Part shown: in pieces, positions 1 through 4,347 of the stretch | How positions within the stretch are numbered: position 1 is the first letter of the stretch | How the letters are laid out: each line of letters begins with the position of its first letter | Source of the DNA: Candidatus Cloacimonas sp. 4484_275 | GTDB taxonomy: Bacteria > Cloacimonadota > Cloacimonadia > Cloacimonadales > TCS61 | Length of the DNA: 5,095 bases | Direction of reading: 5' to 3' | Assembly: GCA_002085205.1 (NCBI GenBank) | Contig: NATF01000113.1 | Coordinates: 1-5,095, forward strand | Notes under the pieces: model-generated | The model's input: only the letters and a program-made list of their open reading frames with translations | The model's database searches: none | What the model was told of the DNA's origin: nothing | Made by a program: the position numbers and the translations under genes

Positions 1-309
1 AAAATCTCGGCAAAAAGCGGCGATATTGTTTTGGCGAATGGAAAAATCATCGGGCGTCATAAAGGTTTGCCGTTTTATACGGTGGGACAGCGAAAAGGTT
101 TGAATACTCCTTGGCGTTCTCCTCTTTATGTGCAAAAACTCGATGTGAAAAATAACCAATTAATTGTTACCGACAATCCCGACGATTTGTTGGAAAACAG
201 GTTTGTTATCAAAGAAACAAATTGGATTTCCGGCAAAATTCCGCAGGTTTCGGACCGGGACAATCGGCTGTTTTTTACGAGAAAGATTGTCTTCTCGGCG
301 GCGGAATAA
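1..309 (+). CDS. mnmA: tRNA-specific 2-thiouridylase MnmA, C-terminal part (5' end outside window, frame broken near 254)
   Basis: MnmA uses ATP and a persulfide relay to put sulfur on C2 of the wobble uridine (U34) of Lys, Glu and Gln tRNAs. The frame is open from base 1, so the gene enters from the left; the TTG at 31 is an internal Leu codon, not a start. Seen directly: the family signature GRHKGLPFYTVGQRKGL followed by PLYVQKLD, which is the central/beta-barrel region of MnmA, then the NWISGKIP segment. After PQVSD (about base 254) similarity stops and the frame runs on into unrelated residues ending VFSAAE. The true C-terminal tail lies in another frame from 255, so about 40-50 residues (the KIRYR...TPGQ stretch of the barrel) are missing. 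The N-terminal PP-loop ATPase and catalytic cysteines are outside the window. Identification is firm. Whether the break is real or an assembly error cannot be decided here. Confidence 0.88.
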   Translation, partial: KISAKSGDIVLANGKIIGRHKGLPFYTVGQRKGLNTPWRSPLYVQKLDVKNNQLIVTDNPDDLLENRFVIKETNWISGKIPQVSDRDNRLFFTRKIVFSAAE

Positions 310-323
310 TAAAGAAGATATAA
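255..323 (+). pseudogene. mnmA: Displaced C-terminal tail of mnmA (frame 3)
   Basis: Read in the frame beginning at 255, the sequence gives PGQSAVFYEKDCLLGGGII followed by KKI and a TAA at 321-323. This is the expected end of MnmA (TPGQ-x-VVFY...LGGGII). It overlaps the out-of-frame end of the upstream piece and has no start of its own. The natural stop of the ancestral gene is therefore 323, not 309. That fits the repeat element beginning 7 nt later, the same arrangement seen after mogA. Confidence 0.82.
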
Positions 324-330
324 ATAGATG

Positions 331-510
331 AGTTCTGTATAATTGTGGATGTTGGAAATCATGTATAATGTGAATTGTCACCCTAAACGAAGTTATTGTC
401 ATCCTGAGGGAATTTTGTCTTGTCATCCTGAGCGAAGTCGAAGGATACTATTATGCAGACAATTGTTTCATCCTTCGACTCCGCTCAGGATGACGGAATT
501 CAGGATGACG
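331..510 (+). repeat. Dispersed palindromic intergenic repeat element, copy 1
   Basis: A ~180 bp element fills most of the mnmA-wecB gap. It has a conserved leader (331-374: TTCTG-x-ATAATT, then GAAATCAT-x-TATAATGTGAA) and a run of degenerate GTCATCCTGAGCGAAG units (377-392, 398-410). A 25 bp arm (422-446), a 23 bp loop (447-469) and an opposing 25 bp arm (470-494) follow, then a tail GGAATTCAGGATGACG (495-510). The arms pair with a single A/G mismatch. An outer stem of 10 bp can form between 398-407 and 500-509. The second copy at 3709-3870 matches it on the opposite strand. This copy has one extra degenerate unit (about 375-395) that copy 2 lacks. It is a REP/MITE-like non-autonomous repeat by appearance, and no transposase is nearby. 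Confidence 0.85.
422..494. repeat. Central inverted repeat (hairpin) of element copy 1
   Basis: Arms 422-446 and 470-494 are reverse complements over 25 bp except one position (GCGAAG in the left arm against GCGGAG in the complement of the right arm). The 23 nt loop is 447-469. As RNA this would form a very stable stem, but no T-run follows it, so it does not look like a standard intrinsic terminator. Transcript stabilisation or simple repeat DNA are alternatives. Confidence 0.85.
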
Positions 511-524
511 GAAAGTTATGAGGT

Positions 525-530
525 TATAAT
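525..530 (+). promoter_or_regulatory. Possible -10 box ahead of wecB
   Basis: TATAAT lies 14 nt beyond the end of repeat element 1 and 66 nt before the wecB start codon. No convincing TTGACA-type -35 is present at 16-18 nt. A similar TATAAT sits 13 nt beyond element 2, ahead of mobB. In such AT-rich DNA this is weak evidence. Confidence 0.25.
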
Positions 531-596
531 TTTTTCAACGGCAATAAATTAGAAAATAGGGAAAAAAATTAAAATAAATATGAAACGGGGAATGAT

Positions 597-743
597 ATGA
601 AAAAAATTCATTTGGTGGTGGGAGCAAGACCGAATTTTATGAAAATGGCTCCGCTTTATCGAGAGTTTGAAAAATATCCTGATAAATTTGAAGTATTGAG
701 CGATACGAAAAGGTTCTTTTCAAAGACAAACCGGATTTGGTAA
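597..743 (+). pseudogene. wecB: N-terminal fragment of UDP-GlcNAc 2-epimerase WecB (frame broken near 697)
   Basis: The ATG at 597 is preceded by a good ribosome binding site (GGGGA at 587-591, 5 nt spacing) and starts MKKIHLVVGARPNFMKMAPL. This is the classic N-terminus of non-hydrolysing UDP-GlcNAc 2-epimerases, containing the Arg and Lys that contact UDP. Similarity ends at PDKFEVL (about 695). The frame then reads junk for about 16 residues to TAA at 741. The rest of the gene continues in another frame from about 698, so this is the true gene start and 737 is not. The missing block should carry the HTGQHYD-like segment. Confidence 0.85.
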
Positions 744-1492
744 TCGTTGCCGGTGATGTGAACAGCACGGTGGCTTGCGCGCTCGACGCCGCCAAACTTC
801 TTATTCCGGTTGCTCATTTGGAAGCGGGTCTGCGTAGTTTTGACCGCACAATGCCGGAAGAAATAAACCGTTTGATGACGGATGTTATTTCCGACTATTT
901 GCTCACTCCTTCCGCCGATGCGAATGAACATCTGAGAATGGAAGGAATTCCCGAAGAAAAAATTTATTTTGTCGGAAACATAATGATAGATTCACTTTTG
1001 CAATATAAAAAAAAGGCGAAAAATTCCCAGATATTGAAGCGAATTTCGGAAAAGTATGATTTTTCGCCGAGCGATGAATATGCTCTCATCACTTTGCATC
1101 GTCCTTCCAATGTGGATAATTTGGAAGGATTGACCACGATTTTAAATGCTTTTGAGGAAATTTCCCGAAAAATAAAATTGATTTTTCCGATTCATCCGCG
1201 CACTTCCAAACAAATAAAAGTTTTCGGCTTGGAAGAAAAAGTCGGCAAAATGAAAAATCTATTGTTGATAGAACCGGTGGGTTATTACGACTTTCTCAAA
1301 TTGCAGATGGAAGCAAAATTCATTTTGACCGATTCCGGCGGAATTCAAGAAGAATCGACTGTTTTCGGAATTCCCTGTTTAACTTTGCGTCCAAACACGG
1401 AAAGACCGGTTACAATTACCGAAGGAACAAACAAATTGGTAAAATTGGAAACAAAAGAAATTGTGCGGGAAATCGTGAAAATATTTTTATGA
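698..1492 (+). CDS. wecB: UDP-N-acetylglucosamine 2-epimerase (non-hydrolysing), main fragment, truncated at both ends
   Basis: WecB interconverts UDP-GlcNAc and UDP-ManNAc in the cytoplasm for surface polysaccharide synthesis. In this frame conserved sequence begins at IERYEKVLFKDKPDLVIV around 695-700, well before the first usable start codon (TTG at 737). Visible motifs in order: GDVNST (the catalytic-site Asp motif), HLEAGLRSFDRTMPEEINR (two active-site Glu residues), VGNIMIDSLL, TLHRPSNV (conserved His), PIHPRTSKQI, LTDSGGIQEES and RPNTERPVTITEGTN (the uracil/ribose-binding C-terminal half). The protein ends EIVREIVKIFL, about 30-40 residues earlier than family members, which usually continue through a PxxWDGxAxxRI segment. 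The stop is only 5 nt from the convergent ribF stop. With the internal loss near 697 and the missing tail, the gene as written should not give a working enzyme. Confidence 0.87.
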   Translation, partial: ERYEKVLFKDKPDLVIVAGDVNSTVACALDAAKLLIPVAHLEAGLRSFDRTMPEEINRLMTDVISDYLLTPSADANEHLRMEGIPEEKIYFVGNIMIDSLLQYKKKAKNSQILKRISEKYDFSPSDEYALITLHRPSNVDNLEGLTTILNAFEEISRKIKLIFPIHPRTSKQIKVFGLEEKVGKMKNLLLIEPVGYYDFLKLQMEAKFILTDSGGIQEESTVFGIPCLTLRPNTERPVTITEGTNKLVKLETKEIVREIVKIFL

Positions 1493-1497
1493 CAATT

Positions 1498-2325
1498 TCA
1501 TTTCTGAAAATATCTTCTTGTCTGTTCCACATCTTTGAAAATCGCTTTTATTAAATCATTTTCGGATGGGAACAATACTTCGTCCCGAAGTCTGCGGTGG
1601 AAAATTATTTCCACTTCTTTGTCATATACCTCACCCTCGAAATCGAGAATAAAAGTTTCGATTTCTTTGATGTTTGTCTTTTTTAAAGTCGGACTGTAAC
1701 CGATATTGGTGACAGCGATATATTTTTGTTTTTTATTCGGATCGGAAGGTTCTACATTGATTGTGGGAAAACCTATTTTTCTGCCGATTTTTTTGCCGGA
1801 AACCACTTTTCCAAAAAGCGAATATTTTCTTCCCAAAAAACGCTCGACGGATTGCATGTTGCCTTCCCGCACGAAATCTCTGATTAAACTGCTACTCACG
1901 ATTCTGTTGTCTATTTTCAGCGGTTCGACGGTTTCCACGCGATAATGAAATTTTTCCGCATTTTTTTCGAGAAATTCGGAATTTCCCTCTCGTTTTTTCC
2001 CGAAATGAGTGTCGTAACCGACAACAAATTCCCGCGTTTCCAACTCTCCTAACAAGATTTCGGTTAAAAATTCATCAGCGGTCATTTCAGCCATTTTTTC
2101 GTCGAAGTTCAAATAAAGAACGCAATCTATTCCGAGATTTTTGATGAGTTCTTCTTTTTTGTGGCGTTCCGTGAGCAGATAAGGAAATGTTTTTTTGTGA
2201 ATGATTTCCAGCGGATGATGATAATATGTGATTACAACGGCTTCTCCGCCTGTTTCGTCGGCTCGTTTTCGCAGGCTTTTCAGTAACTTTCGATGTCCCA
2301 AATGAACGCCGTCAAAAGTTCCCAT
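1498..2325 (-). CDS. ribF: Bifunctional riboflavin kinase / FAD synthetase RibF, N-terminus missing
   Basis: RibF phosphorylates riboflavin to FMN and adenylylates FMN to FAD. From the ATG at 2325 the protein is 275 aa. The FMN adenylyltransferase domain (about 1-150) shows MGTFDGVHLGH (nucleotide-binding HxGH), VVGYDTHFGKKREG and IVSSSLIRDFV. The flavokinase domain (about 170-275) shows GRKIGFPTINV, TNIGYSPTL, IETFILDFEGEVYDKEVEI and LRDEVLF. The same frame upstream of the ATG reads FRYPVVS, typical of residues just before GTFDGVHLGH in the family. ATG 2325 is therefore an internal Met and about 15-20 N-terminal residues were lost at the join with truB (about 2346-2350). Between residues 191 and 205 the usual LP-x-GVYAV strand of the kinase is absent, an apparent in-frame gap. 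The C-terminus (DVEQTRRYFQK) looks natural. The gene lies last in mobB-truB-ribF. Confidence 0.9.
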   Translation of the reverse strand: MGTFDGVHLGHRKLLKSLRKRADETGGEAVVITYYHHPLEIIHKKTFPYLLTERHKKEELIKNLGIDCVLYLNFDEKMAEMTADEFLTEILLGELETREFVVGYDTHFGKKREGNSEFLEKNAEKFHYRVETVEPLKIDNRIVSSSLIRDFVREGNMQSVERFLGRKYSLFGKVVSGKKIGRKIGFPTINVEPSDPNKKQKYIAVTNIGYSPTLKKTNIKEIETFILDFEGEVYDKEVEIIFHRRLRDEVLFPSENDLIKAIFKDVEQTRRYFQK

Positions 2326-3080
2326 GGAAACAACAGGATAACGAAAATCGCATCTTTGATTTTGGATTCGTTAATTTTGATTTGAGGAAAATCAGCGAAA
2401 ATTTCGGAAAGAGGAATCAAAAAATTTTGCCAATTTTCCGAATTGATTTTATCCGGAGAAACACTTTTTTCGAGAGATAAATTTCCGATTCTTGTTCTTT
2501 TTAATTTGTCGGTAACGGCAATTGTTCCCAGTTTTTCGGCAAAAGTTTCCGTGAGCGCGCGAATATAAACTCCCTTGCTGACGGTTGTCCGATAAGTGAT
2601 GAAAGGAAGACGGATTTTAACGATTTCGAAAGAAAAAATTTTTACGGGCTGCTCTTTAAGTTTGAATTCGACATTCTGACGAGCCAGTTCATAAGCCCTT
2701 TTTCCGTTGATTTTTTTGGCGGAATATTTCGGCGGAATTTGAGTTTTCAGATTAAGCATTTCCTCCGCAATTCGGAAAATTTGCTTATCGGAAATTTCCG
2801 CAAAAGATTTTTCGGCGATGATTTTGCCGGTGATATCTCCCGTGTCTGTTTTCGTTCCCAATCGCGCGGAAACCAAATATTCCTTTTTGTCGGCAAGCAA
2901 CAGATTTGCCGTTCTGGTGGCTTTTCCCAGCAAAATCGGGAGCAAACCGCTTGCAAAAGGATCGAGAGTCCCGGAATGTCCCATTTTTCTGATGCCGGTT
3001 ATTTTTCGCAATTTCCTGATAACATCGAAAGATGTGATGCCGACAGGCTTATCGATGAGAAAAACGCCGAAATTATTCAT
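2280..3080 (-). CDS. truB: tRNA pseudouridine(55) synthase TruB, C-terminus replaced by out-of-frame ribF sequence
   Basis: TruB isomerises U55 in the T-loop of most elongator tRNAs. Seen: GVFLIDKPVGITSFDVI (5-21), GHSGTLDPFASGLLP (34-48; catalytic Asp40), DKKEYLVSARLGTKTDTGD (64-82), TQIPPKYSAKKINGKRAYELAR (113-134), VSKGVYIRALTETFAEKLG (167-185) and LKRTRIGN (193-200). The usual Cys in the CSKGTYIR motif is Val here. The catalytic core is complete. From about residue 244 (base 2350) the reading continues AIFVILLFPWELL..., which is the ribF start region read in the wrong frame, so the natural C-terminal tail is gone. The ATG at 3080 overlaps the mobB stop by 8 nt (ATGAATAA). No Shine-Dalgarno is visible, so translation is probably coupled to mobB. 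A short TruB can tolerate a shortened C-terminus better than the other broken genes here. Confidence 0.9.
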   Translation of the reverse strand: MNNFGVFLIDKPVGITSFDVIRKLRKITGIRKMGHSGTLDPFASGLLPILLGKATRTANLLLADKKEYLVSARLGTKTDTGDITGKIIAEKSFAEISDKQIFRIAEEMLNLKTQIPPKYSAKKINGKRAYELARQNVEFKLKEQPVKIFSFEIVKIRLPFITYRTTVSKGVYIRALTETFAEKLGTIAVTDKLKRTRIGNLSLEKSVSPDKINSENWQNFLIPLSEIFADFPQIKINESKIKDAIFVILLFPWELLTAFIWDIESY

Positions 3081-3591
3081 TGATGGTTATCTCGATTTTT
3101 CCTTTTTCATATCCTTTCAGATTTTTCACAAAACCGAGAACGGTATCGTGGAAAATGTTCTGAACAAAAGGCGCCATTTTGATTTCTTTTCCGTTAATTT
3201 TCAATTTGCTTTCTTCCAATCGGTCTGTTTTGCAATCCGTTCTTTTCTTGTTTCCTTTCAAAATTTCACCGACCATTTGTCGGCAGGAAAGTCCGCAAGC
3301 TCGACATTTGCCGTTTTCCGGAAAGGGAAGAACTTCAAAGACTTTTTCTTCCACCAAATCCGCTATTTTTTCTATTTCGTTTTGAGAACGCAAAACCGGA
3401 ACCTGTTGAAAATCATTCAAATTATCGGCGATTTTTCCCGAAATAAGAAAAACGGAATCGTTAAGAAGTTCGGTGAGTTGTTCTTCGTTTTCAGCGCAAA
3501 GAATGCGGGGAAGAGCGGCGGATTTCATTCCTTCCACAATCACAAAATCGGCGTCGAGTCGGGAAAGCATTTCGTTTAAAGAAAGACGAAA
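3073..3591 (-). CDS. mobB: Molybdopterin-guanine dinucleotide biosynthesis protein MobB-like, C-terminal fragment with a four-cysteine domain
   Basis: MobB is a P-loop GTPase that aids MobA in attaching GMP to molybdopterin. Conserved sequence in this frame starts near base 3591 (FRLSLNEMLSRLDADFVIVEG), where DADFVIVEGMKSAALPRI is the family's Walker-B-region motif, followed by VFLISGKIADN. An open frame can be drawn to a GTG at 3645, but its first 18 residues are the true mobB 5' end read out of frame. A C-terminal extension follows: CRACGLSC, then a Cys 17 residues further on (KRTDC), spacing C-x2-C-x3-C-x16-C. This resembles the FeS (PF04060-type) cluster motif. The end, LKINGKEIKMAPFVQNI to LKGYEKGKIEITI, is a small domain seen in longer MobB-like proteins. 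It overlaps truB by 8 nt. As written, it lacks the part of the GTPase between the P-loop and the Walker B region. Confidence 0.8.
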   Translation of the reverse strand, partial: FRLSLNEMLSRLDADFVIVEGMKSAALPRILCAENEEQLTELLNDSVFLISGKIADNLNDFQQVPVLRSQNEIEKIADLVEEKVFEVLPFPENGKCRACGLSCRQMVGEILKGNKKRTDCKTDRLEESKLKINGKEIKMAPFVQNIFHDTVLGFVKNLKGYEKGKIEITINE

Positions 3592-3638
3592 GTTGTTTTT
3601 CCGGTTTTGTGATAACCGGCAACGCTCAATACTTTCAT
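3576..3638 (-). pseudogene. mobB: N-terminal fragment of mobB with the P-loop
   Basis: The ATG at 3638 gives MKVLSVAGYHKTGKTT, the start of a MobB with its Walker A P-loop (GYHKTGKTT), then FVFL and a TAA at 3576-3578. A strong ribosome binding site, AAGGAG, sits at 3645-3650 with 6 nt spacing, so this is the real gene start. The rest of the protein lies in a different frame from about 3591. The block usually found between GKTT and the DFVIVEG motif (about 70-90 residues, including the lysine/histidine segment and the GA-rich switch) is missing. Confidence 0.85.
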
Positions 3639-3644
3639 TTATCA

Positions 3645-3650
3645 CTCCTT
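3645..3650 (-). promoter_or_regulatory. Ribosome binding site of mobB
   Basis: AAGGAG, 6 nt before ATG 3638. This decides the mobB start in favour of the P-loop frame over the GTG at 3645, which lies inside the site itself. Confidence 0.75.
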
Positions 3651-3689
3651 TTGATTTCGGTTAATAAGCTTTTTTATATTTTCTAACAT

Positions 3690-3695
3690 ATTATA
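3690..3695 (-). promoter_or_regulatory. Possible -10 box ahead of mobB
   Basis: TATAAT on the minus strand, 13 nt beyond the tail of repeat element 2 and about 52 nt before the mobB start. No clear -35 hexamer is seen. The spacing from the element matches the TATAAT ahead of wecB, which is the main reason to note it. The region is very AT-rich. Confidence 0.3.
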
Positions 3696-3708
3696 TTATG
3701 CAATTTTT

Positions 3709-3870
3709 CGTCATCCTGAATTCTGTCATCCTGAGCGGAGTCGAAGGATACTATTATGCAGACAATTGTTTCATCCTTCGACTTCGCTCAGGATGACAAG
3801 ACAAAATTCCGCTCAGGATAATTAATTTCACATTATAAATGATTTCTAAAATTCCTAATTATGCAGAAGT
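3709..3870 (-). repeat. Dispersed palindromic intergenic repeat element, copy 2
   Basis: Reverse-oriented copy of the element at 331-510. Read on the minus strand it has the same leader (3870 down to 3827: CTTCTGCATAATT, then GAAATCATTTATAATGTGAA), the shared GGAATTTTGTCTT flank, the 25 bp arm with GCGAAG (3797-3773), a 23 bp loop (3772-3750) and the arm with GCGGAG signature (3749-3725). It ends with the tail AGAATTCAGGATGACG. A 7 bp outer stem can form between 3713-3719 and 3813-3819. The leader begins 9 nt after the mogA stop, and the element points toward mobB. Outer parts match copy 1 in orientation, but the loop is reversed. It fills most of the 241 nt gap between mogA and mobB. Confidence 0.85.
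3725..3797. repeat. Central inverted repeat (hairpin) of element copy 2
   Basis: Arms 3725-3749 and 3773-3797 are complementary over 25 bp with one mismatch, at the same position as in copy 1. Loop 3750-3772 is 23 nt and identical on the plus strand to 447-469, although the element as a whole is inverted relative to copy 1. No T-run follows on either side, so a terminator role is not supported. Confidence 0.85.
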
Positions 3871-3879
3871 CATTTTCGG

Positions 3880-4347
3880 TTAATGTCCTTCTCCTCTCAT
3901 CATTTTGAGAGAATGTTCCATAATTCTCGTGAGGACTTTGGTGCTGAGAGAAACGGCTTTTACCGATCCCGGAAAATTTACCACGATTGTTTTGTTTTTG
4001 ATGCCGGCGTAACCGCGGGAAAGCATCGCCATCGGAGTTTCCCGATACGATTCGTAACGCAGAAGTTCGGCGATTCCGGGCAGTTCTTTATCGCAGAATT
4101 CGGCTGTAACTTCCGGTGTGACATCGCGTTCGGAAATGCCGGTGCCGCCCGTCGTGATAATGAAATCGGAACCGAGACTTTTTTCCAGCGCTTTTTTTAT
4201 TTCTTCTTTTTCGTCGGGAACGATAATTCTTTCTATTTGAATTACCGAGATTTTTTCTTTGAGAATTTCTTCGATTTTGGGTCCGGAAAGGTCTTCGTAA
4301 ATTCCTTTGGAAGCGCGATCAGATATCGTAATAACAGTAACTTTCAT
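3880..4347 (-). CDS. mogA: Molybdopterin adenylyltransferase, MogA/MoaB family
   Basis: Activates molybdopterin with ATP (AMP-molybdopterin) before molybdenum insertion. The 155 aa protein is the normal length for the family and looks intact: MKVTVITISDRASKGIYEDLSGPKI (1-24), then TTGGTGISERDVTPEVT (65-81; the conserved nucleotide/MPT-binding GGTG and catalytic Asp75). It continues with ELPGIAELLR (88-97), PMAMLSRGYAG (105-115), VVNFPGSVKAV (122-132) and a MRGEGH terminus typical of the family. ATG 4347 is chosen because AAAGGAGGAG ends 9 nt upstream. A longer frame to 4410 would only extend into the MOSC gene. It overlaps the 3' end of the MOSC gene by 29 nt, indicating coupled translation in a moaC-MOSC-mogA operon. 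Mog and MoaB cannot be separated with certainty by eye. Confidence 0.92.
   Translation of the reverse strand: MKVTVITISDRASKGIYEDLSGPKIEEILKEKISVIQIERIIVPDEKEEIKKALEKSLGSDFIITTGGTGISERDVTPEVTAEFCDKELPGIAELLRYESYRETPMAMLSRGYAGIKNKTIVVNFPGSVKAVSLSTKVLTRIMEHSLKMMRGEGH

Noticed and set aside
422..494. Intrinsic terminator for mnmA (and 3725-3797 for mogA)
   Set aside because: The stems are strong, but no T-run follows on the transcript side, the loop is long, and the structure belongs to a dispersed repeat.
331..510. CRISPR-like array from repeated GTCATCCTGAGCGAAG units
   Set aside because: Units are degenerate, few, inverted relative to each other and unevenly spaced. There are no unique spacers of even length and no cas genes.
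343..552. Open frame of 69 codons over repeat element 1 (contains CHPERSRRI and PSTPLRMTE)
   Set aside because: This is the repeat read as protein. The same kind of peptide results from any copy of the TCATCCTGAGCGAAG palindrome. It has no ribosome binding site or domain.
597..1492. Programmed frameshift to restore wecB
   Set aside because: A frameshift could not restore the product because a conserved block of about 40-50 residues is also missing. No slippery heptamer with a following structure is seen at the join.
2280..2350. A TruB C-terminal hydrophobic extension (AIFVILLFPWELLTAFIW) as a membrane anchor
   Set aside because: The same bases in the ribF frame read FRYPVVSMGTFDGVHLGH, so the hydrophobic stretch is an out-of-frame artefact of the join.
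2818..3579. Long plus-strand open frame (253 codons) opposite truB and mobB
   Set aside because: Phe/Ser/Lys-rich antisense shadow. The minus strand carries clear TruB and MobB motifs across the same bases.
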